DNA from: Bacteroidia bacterium
Lineage (GTDB): Bacteria > Bacteroidota > Bacteroidia > NS11-12g > UBA9320
Assembly (NCBI GenBank): GCA_029253325.1
Contig: JAQWZS010000219.1
Coordinates: forward strand, 1-12,212
Length of the DNA stretch: 12,212 bases
Reading direction: 5' to 3'
Below are positions 1-7,164 of this stretch, in pieces. Below the pieces are notes generated by a model. The model made no database searches, was not told the origin of the DNA, and saw nothing but the letters and a program-made list of their open reading frames with translations. The translations under genes and the position numbers were made by a program. Every line of letters begins with the position of its first letter. Within the stretch, counting starts at the first letter, position 1.

Positions 1-1703
1 TACCTCCCTTTTTTATCTAACAATTCCTGATGTTTTCCTTTTTCTACAATTTGACCATCTTCGATAACTAATATTTGATCTGCTTGTTGAATTGTACTCA
101 ATCGATGAGCTATTACAAAGGTGGTCCTATCTTTCATCAATACTTCTAGACTTTTCTGAATAAATCGCTCACTCTCATTATCTAAATTGGATGTTGCTTC
201 ATCAAGTAAAATAATTTTTGGGTTGGCCAATAAAGCACGAGCTATGGCTATTCTCTGACGTTGACCTCCGCTCAGTTTCACTCCTCGCTCTCCAATTACG
301 GTATCTAAACCTTTCTCAAAACGATCTGTAAATTCGTTGACATAAGCAGCTTTTACAGCAACTTCCAACTCATGGTCAGAAGCCATTGGTCTTGGAAATA
401 AAATATTCTCACGTATGGAACCTTCAAACAAAAAGTCATCTTGCAATACAACTCCTAAATGCTGACGATAACTACTTAATTTAACCTTTGATAAATCATA
501 ATCATCAATAGTGACCTCACCGTTTTTTGGGGTTAAAAATGTTGCTGCAAGACCTGCAATTGTTGATTTTCCACTACCTGACGAACCTACTAAAGCAGTA
601 ACTGTTCCAGCCTTAGCCTCAAATGATATATCATGCAAAACCTCTTTACTACCCTCGTAATTGAAGGATACAGCATTAAACTTAATATCACCATTTATGT
701 TTTTAATGGTTTGTTTTCTTACTTCTATATCATCCTCTTCATCAAGGCTCATAAGTTCTTGAGTTCGATCTAATCCTGCGAGAGCCTCTGTCAACTGACT
801 ACCAATGTTGCTCATTTGAACTATAGGAGCAATCATGAACCCTAGAAACAAAGTAAATGAGACGAAATCACCATTTGTCATGGTATTATCCATCATAAAA
901 TATCCTCCCATCCCCATAATACCTGTGGATGCTAATCCCAAAAGAAAAGTGGATGAACTTGTCATTAAAGCAGTAGCCGTTAAACTCTTTTTAACGTTTA
1001 GAAATAATCTCTCAACACCTTTTTCGAAGGTTATATTTTCTTGCTGCTCAGCATTAAAGCCTTTAATAACTCTCACACCATTTAGCGTCTCTGTTAATCT
1101 TCCCGTCACTTCAGCATTTATTTTACTCCGATCACGAAAAATTGGTCTTATATAACCAAATGCCTTTAAAGCTATAAAGGCAAAAACAAGAACTGGCAAC
1201 AATACAAAGAGGGTCATCAATGCATTAATTTTAATGAGAAAAAAAAGAGCAACCAATGATGTAATCGAGCCACCGATGAGTTGAACTAAACCTGTTCCTA
1301 CAAGATTTCGAACCCCCTCAACATCACTCATTACCCGACTGACTAATGCTCCAGACTTGTGATTATCAAAAAAAGAAACTGGAAGTGTCAATAGTTTTTT
1401 TTGAACCTGAGCTCTTAATTGTGATATTAGATATTGAGCCTCAACACTCAATAGCCTGGTTAATGTAAATGATGTAATCGCTTGAATAAAAATAGCCAAG
1501 CACACAAAACCTATCACGTTCTTCAAGCCAGAAATATCTCCTGATGGAACGATATCATCTAAAAGGACCTTTGTTTCATAGGGTAAAACTAAACCCGTCA
1601 AACTTCTAATTACTATCAAAATTAAACCCAAAGCAATCATGGTTCTTCTTGGCCAAATGAATTCATTAAATGCCCATTTAATAGACACGTTTTTCTTGCT
1701 CAT
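1..1703 (-). CDS. MsbA-like ABC exporter (fused permease/ATPase), C-terminus cut by window edge
   Basis: Half-transporter with an N-terminal six-helix exporter domain (about residues 1-320) fused to an ABC ATPase domain (about 338-567). It works as a dimer in the inner membrane and uses ATP to export lipid or a hydrophobic compound. I read 567 codons from the ATG at 1703 with no stop before base 1. Hydrophobic segments lie near residues 21-40, 62-80, 137-157, 161-181, 248-268 and 281-298. The ATPase domain is complete in motifs: Walker A GSSGSGKST (373-381), Q-loop Q421, signature LSGGQ (477-481), Walker B ILLDE (498-502), D-loop SNLD and switch H533. Related proteins run to about 580-610 residues, so only a short tail is missing. 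It lies 59 bp downstream of uvrA on the same strand, with its own promoter in the gap. The substrate cannot be read from sequence. MsbA-type lipid export is the family default; a drug or peptide exporter is possible. Confidence 0.93.
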   Translation of the reverse strand, partial: MSKKNVSIKWAFNEFIWPRRTMIALGLILIVIRSLTGLVLPYETKVLLDDIVPSGDISGLKNVIGFVCLAIFIQAITSFTLTRLLSVEAQYLISQLRAQVQKKLLTLPVSFFDNHKSGALVSRVMSDVEGVRNLVGTGLVQLIGGSITSLVALFFLIKINALMTLFVLLPVLVFAFIALKAFGYIRPIFRDRSKINAEVTGRLTETLNGVRVIKGFNAEQQENITFEKGVERLFLNVKKSLTATALMTSSSTFLLGLASTGIMGMGGYFMMDNTMTNGDFVSFTLFLGFMIAPIVQMSNIGSQLTEALAGLDRTQELMSLDEEDDIEVRKQTIKNINGDIKFNAVSFNYEGSKEVLHDISFEAKAGTVTALVGSSGSGKSTIAGLAATFLTPKNGEVTIDDYDLSKVKLSSYRQHLGVVLQDDFLFEGSIRENILFPRPMASDHELEVAVKAAYVNEFTDRFEKGLDTVIGERGVKLSGGQRQRIAIARALLANPKIILLDEATSNLDNESERFIQKSLEVLMKDRTTFVIAHRLSTIQQADQILVIEDGQIVEKGKHQELLDKKGR

Positions 1704-1718
1704 ATTAATAGATTATAC

Positions 1719-1751
1719 CAAAACTAAGCCAGAGTTATAACATGACTCAAA
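1719..1751 (-). promoter_or_regulatory. Bacteroidota-type promoter for the ABC exporter gene
   Basis: On the minus strand, TTTG (1751-1748) is followed by 21 nt and then TAGTTTTG (1726-1719). This matches the Bacteroidota primary-sigma consensus TTTG, about 19-21 nt, TAnnTTTG at every fixed position. The -7 element ends 15 nt before the ATG at 1703, implying a very short 5' leader. It sits wholly in the uvrA-exporter gap, so the exporter need not depend on uvrA transcription. The match is seen directly; activity is inferred. Confidence 0.55.
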
Positions 1752-1754
1752 GGC
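1720..1754 (-). terminator. Weak hairpin plus T-rich tail after uvrA (possible terminator)
   Basis: Just past the uvrA stop, the minus strand can fold as GCC-ttt-GAGT, a 9-nt loop, then ACTC-t-GGC (1754-1728), followed by TTAGTTTT. The stem has 7 pairs interrupted by an asymmetric internal loop, and the T tract is broken, so termination would be inefficient. The element overlaps the exporter promoter, and the tail is also its -7 box, so the T richness may owe nothing to termination. Confidence 0.28.
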
Positions 1755-1762
1755 AGTTTAAT

Positions 1763-4588
1763 TTAGTCAAATTCTGTTTCTAAAAATTTAGAAGTGTAGC
1801 CTACCTTCGATTTGACTACTTGTTCAGGAGTACCTTCCACCATCAATTGTCCTCCGCCGTCACCTCCCTCTGGTCCTATATCAATTATCCAGTCTGCTAC
1901 TTTGACAACATCTAGGTTATGCTCAATCAGCAATACCGTATTACCTAGTTCAACCAAATTTTGAAGCACGTTTAACAACACATTAATATCCTCAAAGTGC
2001 AAACCAGTAGTTGGTTCATCAAGAATATAAAATGTCTGACCTGTACTGATTTTGCAAAGCTCACTTGCAAGCTTTACCCTTTGTGCCTCCCCTCCCGAAA
2101 TGGTTGTACTACTTTGTCCTAAAGTAATATACCCTAGACCGACGTTGTTCAAAGCTTTAATTTTTCTATAAATTGAAGGGACTGGCTCAAAAAATTCAAC
2201 CGCCTCTTCAACTGTCATATCAAGGATATCACTAATGTTTTTATTCTTATACCTTATATCTAGGGTTTCTCGATTATATCGTTTTCCTTGACAGGTCTCA
2301 CATTCTACTAGTACATCCGGCAGAAAATTCATTTCTATAACCTTTTTTCCACCACCTTTACAAGTCTCACATCGACCGCCTTTCACATTGAAACTAAACC
2401 TTCCAGGCTTATATCCTCTGATTTTTGATTCTCCGATTTCTGCAAATAATGTTCTGATATCTGAGAAAAAACCAACATAAGTTGCAGGATTACTTCTGGG
2501 TGTTCTTCCAATGGGAGACTGATCAATTGTAATCACCTTATCAATATTTTCAAGACCTTTTACCTTTTTATATTTTAATGGTTTCTTTTTTGATTTATAG
2601 ACGTATTCAGACAAAATCGGATGAAGTGTTTCATTGATTAAACTACTCTTTCCACTTCCACTAACACCAGTGACTGCAATGAGTTTAGCAAGAGGAAAAT
2701 GCACCGTTATATTTTTGAGGTTATTTCCCTCACAACCAAGAAGTGATATCTTTTTTCCATTTCCCTTTCTACGCTTTGTAGGAATAGCAATTTTTCTATT
2801 GCCCGACAGATAGTCTGCTGTTACTGTCCCATTATTTTGTATTTCATCCCAACGACCACTTGAAACAATTTGACCACCGTTCTTTCCAGCTAGTGGACCA
2901 ATATCAACTACATAATCACTTTCGACAATCATGTCCTTATCATGCTCAACTACAATGACTGAATTCCCAATATCTCTTAAATTTTTTAATGATTGGATTA
3001 GCCTATGATTATCTCTTTGGTGGAGACCAATGCTTGGCTCATCTAAAATGTACAATACTTCTTCCAACTGTGATCCTATCTGTGTAGCTAATCTTATGCG
3101 TTGAGCTTCACCACCACTTAGTGTCTTTGCAGAATTATTAAGCGATAAATATGAGAGTCCTACATCCATTAAAAATTTAACCCGTTCTCTTATTTCTTTT
3201 AGTATCTCTTGGGCAATGACTAATTGTCTATCTTCTAGATTTGATTCCACATTTTCAAGCCAATTGTATAAATCTCCAATACTTTTGGTAGATAAATCTG
3301 CAATACTCACTCCGCTAATTTGATAGGACAAAGCCTCTTGGTTTAGTCTTCCTCCATTACACACAGAACAGGGGACAACCGTCATAAATTCATCGGCCCA
3401 TCTACTTAATGTCCCATAGTTTTTTTCATGATACGCCTCCATAAGTGAGGGTATAAGTCCTTTCCATTTTGTCTCAAAAGTTTGATTATACCCTGAACTA
3501 CCACGATACTCTACTTCAAACTTTTCTTCTGAACCATTTAGTATAATCTCCATAGCACTGGATGAGATTTCTAAAATCGGCTTTGATAAGCTAAATTTCA
3601 GCTTTTTACCCATAGCCTTTAATTGAGTGAAAGTCCAATTATTTTTTACATCTCCAAGAGGTGCTAAACCTCCTTTATTAATACTTAATTTTGGATTTGG
3701 AATCAAATCCTCTTTAAAAATATCCGAGGAAGTTCCTAGACCGCTACAAGATAAACATGCACCATAAGGCGAGTTAAATGAAAATAGGTTAGGCTGAGGT
3801 TCATTGTAGGATAAACCTGTTTCTACGTCCATTAAAAATTTACTAAAATGAGTAACCTCAAGTGAATCTGAATCAAGTACACTAATAACTCCTTTACCCA
3901 TTTTCAAAGCAGTTCGAATAGAGTCTGTCAATCGAAGAGTACCTTTATCTTCATGTGTCACACGATCAATAACCAACTCAATATCATGAACTTTATAACG
4001 ATCTAATTGCATCCCAAGCTCAATATCTTGCAATTCACCATCAACCCTAACTTTTGTATATCCTCGCTTTCTATATTGCTCGAAAAGATCTCTGTAATGA
4101 CCCTTTCTACCTTTAATTAGAGGAGAAAGTATAATCATTTTTGAATAAGGTAGATTATTCACTCCATAGATAATTTCTTGCTCTGTAAAGCTTTTCATCT
4201 TATTACCACTCAAATAAGAATAAGCCGTACCAGCACGTGAATATAACAACCTTAAAAAATCATATACTTCTGTAATGGTACCGACCGTACTTCTTGGGTT
4301 CTTACTGACGGTCTTTTGCTCAATAGCAATCACAGGGCTCAACCCCTCGATTTTATCAACGTCTGGACGCTTTATTTCACCAATAAACTGCCGTGCATAA
4401 GCAGAGAAAGTCTCCATATACCTACGTTGACCTTCAGCAAAAATGGTATCAAAAGCCAAGCTTGATTTACCACTCCCACTCAACCCTGTAAATACGACGA
4501 GCTCATGTCTTGGAATTTCTAGATCAACATTTTTAAGGTTATGCTCTTTGGCACCAATAATTCTTATGGTATCTTGATTTTTGATAAT
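1763..4588 (-). CDS. uvrA: UvrABC excision nuclease subunit UvrA (non-ATG start)
   Basis: UvrA is the dimeric ATPase that finds bulky DNA lesions and loads UvrB in nucleotide excision repair. With the start proposed here it has 941 residues, normal for the family. In order: Walker A GLSGSGKSS (35-43), the UvrB-binding/insertion region (about 120-400) with Cys pairs CLSC (278-281) and CSVC (407-410), signature LSGGEAQR (about 490-497), LDEPSIGLHQRD, second Walker A GVSGSGKSS (641-649), zinc module CETC (740-743) and CETC (763-766), and second signature ISGGEAQR (about 830). The first ATG, GTG or TTG in frame is the TTG at 4483, which would remove the conserved IIGAKEHNLKN strand and the first residue of Walker A. 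The frame is open upstream to a TAA at 4615-4613. I place the start at ATT 4588-4586; ATC at 4585 is equally possible. No Shine-Dalgarno is visible. A weak promoter-like match (TTG, 22 nt, TATTTTG) lies upstream in the divergent spacer. The product is certain; the start is not. Confidence 0.96.
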   Translation of the reverse strand: MIKNQDTIRIIGAKEHNLKNVDLEIPRHELVVFTGLSGSGKSSLAFDTIFAEGQRRYMETFSAYARQFIGEIKRPDVDKIEGLSPVIAIEQKTVSKNPRSTVGTITEVYDFLRLLYSRAGTAYSYLSGNKMKSFTEQEIIYGVNNLPYSKMIILSPLIKGRKGHYRDLFEQYRKRGYTKVRVDGELQDIELGMQLDRYKVHDIELVIDRVTHEDKGTLRLTDSIRTALKMGKGVISVLDSDSLEVTHFSKFLMDVETGLSYNEPQPNLFSFNSPYGACLSCSGLGTSSDIFKEDLIPNPKLSINKGGLAPLGDVKNNWTFTQLKAMGKKLKFSLSKPILEISSSAMEIILNGSEEKFEVEYRGSSGYNQTFETKWKGLIPSLMEAYHEKNYGTLSRWADEFMTVVPCSVCNGGRLNQEALSYQISGVSIADLSTKSIGDLYNWLENVESNLEDRQLVIAQEILKEIRERVKFLMDVGLSYLSLNNSAKTLSGGEAQRIRLATQIGSQLEEVLYILDEPSIGLHQRDNHRLIQSLKNLRDIGNSVIVVEHDKDMIVESDYVVDIGPLAGKNGGQIVSSGRWDEIQNNGTVTADYLSGNRKIAIPTKRRKGNGKKISLLGCEGNNLKNITVHFPLAKLIAVTGVSGSGKSSLINETLHPILSEYVYKSKKKPLKYKKVKGLENIDKVITIDQSPIGRTPRSNPATYVGFFSDIRTLFAEIGESKIRGYKPGRFSFNVKGGRCETCKGGGKKVIEMNFLPDVLVECETCQGKRYNRETLDIRYKNKNISDILDMTVEEAVEFFEPVPSIYRKIKALNNVGLGYITLGQSSTTISGGEAQRVKLASELCKISTGQTFYILDEPTTGLHFEDINVLLNVLQNLVELGNTVLLIEHNLDVVKVADWIIDIGPEGGDGGGQLMVEGTPEQVVKSKVGYTSKFLETEFD

Positions 4589-4690
4589 GTTATTTTTTGA
4601 AAGTTTGCGAAGTTACAAAATACCTATACACTTTGTTATTATATCAATACAATTAATGAATAGATATTTTTATTGCTTTACTCAAACATG

Positions 4691-4718
4691 AAACAATTCA
4701 TCTTAGAAGATTGTGTTT
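4691..4718. repeat. Imperfect inverted repeat in the divergent spacer
   Basis: The perfect core ATCTT-AG-AAGAT (4700-4711) is flanked by outer arms AAACA (4691-4695) and TGTTT (4714-4718), separated from the core by 4 and 2 unpaired bases. On the plus strand a T run follows. The two-base spacer is too tight for a normal RNA hairpin loop, so a protein-binding palindrome fits better than a terminator. In AT-rich DNA this could be chance. Confidence 0.3.
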
Positions 4719-4723
4719 TTTAA

Positions 4724-4756
4724 TGTGTCGGAGACGATTTTTTTTATATTCTTTTG
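4724..4756 (+). promoter_or_regulatory. Candidate promoter for the arginine decarboxylase / DHS-like pair
   Basis: TGTG, then 21 nt, then TTCTTTTG, compared with the Bacteroidota consensus TTTG, about 19-21 nt, TAnnTTTG. One fixed base is wrong in each element, but the spacing is right, and the -7 end lies 19 nt before the TTG start, close to the 15 nt seen at the better-supported exporter promoter. This is a weak call. Confidence 0.3.
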
Positions 4757-4775
4757 TAAGTAAGTTTTAATAGCA

Positions 4776-6170
4776 TTGAAAAATAAATATTCTGATTTAA
4801 TAGAGCAGACCTTCGAATTCCCAACAGAGGAATTTGCAACCAATTCAAATGGTGAATTGCTGTTACGGAATATATCTCTGATGGATTTAGTAAAAAAACA
4901 CGGAACTCCCGTTCAGTTTAGCTTTTTACCAAAAATTTCCGAAAATATTCAACAGGCAAAAAAATGGTTTGAAGATGCATTTTTAGACCAGGGATATCAA
5001 GGTAAATATCACTATTGTTATTGTACTAAAAGTTCTCATTTTAAGTATATTATCCAAGAATGCCTAAAGAATGATGTTCACATAGAAACATCCTCAGCAT
5101 ATGATTTAGCTATAATAAAAAGATTAGCTGACAATCAAGAGATTAAGAATGACCGTTTCATCATATGCAATGGATTTAAAACTGACCAATATATTGACAA
5201 TATCATCGAATTAATTGAACTTGGTTTTGAAAATTTGTACGTCGTAATTGATAATACTAAAGAGTTTGAACTCATAAAAAATAGAACGAATAAAAAAATT
5301 AATCTGGGTATTCGAATTGCTTCGGAAGAAGAACCCAAATTTGGATTTTATACCTCTAGGTTGGGAATTGGTTATAAAGACATTGTTCCATTTTATAAAG
5401 ATCACATCAAAGAAAACCAAAATATTGAGCTTAAAATGCTTCATTTCTTTATTAATACTGGTATAAGAGATACCGCATATTATTGGAATGAATTACGGAA
5501 ATGCTTGAATGTTTATGTTCAATTAAAAAACATCTGTACCTCATTAGATTCTCTAAATATTGGAGGTGGTTTTCCTATAAAAAAGAACCTAAGCTTTAAA
5601 TATGACTATGCCTACATGGTCAGAGAAATTGTCAGTCAAATCAAGACTAAATGTTCGTCAAAAAATATTGATGACCCACATATATTTACGGAATTTGGAA
5701 GCTATACTGTTGGAGAAAGTGGCTTCACAGTTTATAAAATTATCCATCAAAAAAAGCAAAATGATAGAGAAAAATGGAATATGATTGATGGTTCATTTAT
5801 GACAACACTGCCTGATGCATGGGCTATTAACGAACGATTCATACTTCTTCCACTTAACAACTGGCATGCTGGTTATGAACGAGTACTATTAGGTGGGCTT
5901 ACCTGTGATAGTGATGATTATTATAATAGTGAACAACACGTCAATGCTATATATTTACCTGAATTTGAAAAAGATCAACCTTTGTATATTGGATTTTTTA
6001 ATACGGGAGCATATCAAGAAAGCTTGAGTGGTCAAGGTGGCATAAAACACTGTCTAATTCCAAGTCCTAAGAAGATTTTATTATACAAAAATAAAAAAGG
6101 TGAGATCGTTGACGAAGTTTTTTCAGAGGAACAACCTGCAGAAGATATGATGAAAATATTAGGATATTAA
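4776..6170 (+). CDS. speA: Biosynthetic arginine decarboxylase, short Bacteroidota type (TTG start)
   Basis: PLP-dependent fold-III decarboxylase that converts arginine to agmatine, the entry step to polyamines. Visible residues: the PLP lysine K85 in CYCTKSS; HIETSSAYD (102-110); H223 in the ring-stacking position; the phosphate-binding loop GGG (263-265); E306 in EFGSY, the counterpart of the EPGR glutamate; catalytic Cys/Asp C377-D378 in LTCDSD; and Y413 in NTGAYQ. At 464 residues it is far shorter than E. coli SpeA (about 658) and lacks the long helical insert and tail, as is usual for the Bacteroidota branch. The start is TTG at 4776: an in-frame TAA lies at 4761, no ATG occurs before residue 36, and the family begins with the KYxDLIEQTF-like stretch right after this codon. 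The DHS-like gene follows 20 nt downstream, so the two probably share a transcript. Specificity for arginine over ornithine or diaminopimelate is inferred from overall resemblance to Bacteroidota arginine decarboxylases. Confidence 0.9.
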   Translation: MKNKYSDLIEQTFEFPTEEFATNSNGELLLRNISLMDLVKKHGTPVQFSFLPKISENIQQAKKWFEDAFLDQGYQGKYHYCYCTKSSHFKYIIQECLKNDVHIETSSAYDLAIIKRLADNQEIKNDRFIICNGFKTDQYIDNIIELIELGFENLYVVIDNTKEFELIKNRTNKKINLGIRIASEEEPKFGFYTSRLGIGYKDIVPFYKDHIKENQNIELKMLHFFINTGIRDTAYYWNELRKCLNVYVQLKNICTSLDSLNIGGGFPIKKNLSFKYDYAYMVREIVSQIKTKCSSKNIDDPHIFTEFGSYTVGESGFTVYKIIHQKKQNDREKWNMIDGSFMTTLPDAWAINERFILLPLNNWHAGYERVLLGGLTCDSDDYYNSEQHVNAIYLPEFEKDQPLYIGFFNTGAYQESLSGQGGIKHCLIPSPKKILLYKNKKGEIVDEVFSEEQPAEDMMKILGY

Positions 6171-6190
6171 AATTGATTTTAAAATAAAAT

Positions 6191-7156
6191 ATGAATCCAA
6201 TTAGCAAGTTTATTGAAAACTATTTTTTACACTTTAACGCAGCCACACTGTCAGATGCTGCCAATGAGTACAATAACCAATTGGCTCAAGGAAATAAAAT
6301 GATGATTACACTTGCTGGAGCAATGAGTACAGCACAAATAGGTAAAATTCTAGCTGAAATGATTCGACAAGATAAGGTTCATTGTATTAGTTGTACGGGA
6401 GCTAATTTAGAAGAAGATGTTATGAATCTTGTTGCTCATAACCATTACAAAAGAATACCGAATTATCGTGATTTAACTCCTGAGGACGAACAAGAATTAT
6501 TAAATAAAAAACTAAATAGAGTAACTGACACCTGTATTCCAGAAGAGGAAGCATTTCGTAAGATTCAACATAATATTGAGCATTTTTGGAATAACGCTCA
6601 ATCAAATGGAGAACGGTATTTACCACATGAGTACATGTATCAGATGCTTCTAGATGGTTGCTTGGAAAAACATTATCAAATCAATCCCAATGACTCATGG
6701 CTCCTTGCAGCTGCTAAAAAAAACCTTCCTATAGTCGTTCCTGGTTGGGAAGACAGCACACTTGGAAATATTTTTGCAAGCAATTGCATACTGGGAAATT
6801 TGACACCAAATACTGTAAAAAGTGGAATTGAGTACATGACTTATCTAGCTGAATGGTACACTGAAATAAGCAAAGATTTTTCTATAGGATTTTTTCAAAT
6901 TGGGGGCGGTATAGCCGGAGATTTCCCAATCTGTGTAGTTCCTATGTTAGAACAGGATTTACAAAGACAAACTCGACTGTGGAGTTATTTCTGTCAAGTA
7001 AGTGATAGTACAACAAGCTATGGATCATACTCTGGTGCTGTACCAAATGAAAAAATAACATGGGGAAAGTTGGCAATTAATACGCCAAAGTACATTATCG
7101 AAAGTGACGCAACAATCGTTGTACCTTTAATATTTGCTAAAATACTCGGATGGTGA
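6191..7156 (+). CDS. Deoxyhypusine-synthase-family protein, probable aminobutyl transferase of polyamine metabolism
   Basis: DHS enzymes use NAD to cleave spermidine and pass a 4-aminobutyl group through a lysine imine to an acceptor. In eukaryotes and archaea the acceptor is eIF5A/aIF5A; in plant homospermidine synthase it is putrescine. Bacteria lack eIF5A, so a small-molecule acceptor is likely. Family marks: SCTGANLEED (67-76), matching the TSNL nucleotide loop; PGWEDSTLGN (184-193), matching PALTDGSLGD; GGG (238-240); and the signature SGAVPNEKITWGKL (281-294) with the imine lysine K293 and W291. By eye, other human spermidine ligands differ: D243 becomes N193, H288 becomes D244, D316 becomes Y280, while E323 stays as E287. 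Length 321 is typical of bacterial members. It starts at ATG 6191, 20 nt after the arginine decarboxylase, so agmatine or a product of it is a plausible substrate. Family membership is firm; the exact reaction is unknown. Confidence 0.88.
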   Translation: MNPISKFIENYFLHFNAATLSDAANEYNNQLAQGNKMMITLAGAMSTAQIGKILAEMIRQDKVHCISCTGANLEEDVMNLVAHNHYKRIPNYRDLTPEDEQELLNKKLNRVTDTCIPEEEAFRKIQHNIEHFWNNAQSNGERYLPHEYMYQMLLDGCLEKHYQINPNDSWLLAAAKKNLPIVVPGWEDSTLGNIFASNCILGNLTPNTVKSGIEYMTYLAEWYTEISKDFSIGFFQIGGGIAGDFPICVVPMLEQDLQRQTRLWSYFCQVSDSTTSYGSYSGAVPNEKITWGKLAINTPKYIIESDATIVVPLIFAKILGW

Positions 7157-7164
7157 GGAAATCT

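Larger units (their letters stand above)
4589..4775. promoter_or_regulatory. Divergent intergenic region between uvrA and the arginine decarboxylase gene
   Basis: This 187-bp, very AT-rich spacer must carry the start signals for both outward-facing genes. Toward uvrA, the best promoter-like match is TTG, 22 nt, TATTTTG, which is one base short of the TAnnTTTG consensus. Toward the decarboxylase, the best match is TGTG (4724-4727), 21 nt, TTCTTTTG (4749-4756). Both are imperfect. An imperfect inverted repeat sits at 4691-4718. No stable RNA gene is recognisable, and the only small frame seen (11 codons from 4688) has no supporting features. Confidence 0.5.

Noticed and set aside
835..1155. A 106-codon plus-strand frame inside the ABC exporter
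   Set aside because: It is antisense to the transmembrane domain; its hydrophobic look is expected from that, and nothing supports expression.
1763..4483. uvrA starting at the in-frame TTG at 4483
   Set aside because: It would begin inside the Walker A motif and delete a conserved N-terminal strand that is clearly encoded upstream.
4688..4723. An 11-codon frame (MKQFILEDCVF) upstream of the arginine decarboxylase, as a possible leader peptide
   Set aside because: It contains no arginine run, has no ribosome-binding signal, and ends more than 50 nt before the gene with no alternative hairpins. Chance is the simpler reading.
4691..4723. The inverted repeat plus T run in the divergent spacer as an intrinsic terminator
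   Set aside because: The core has only a two-base spacer, the outer stem is interrupted, and no plus-strand transcript is expected to end there.
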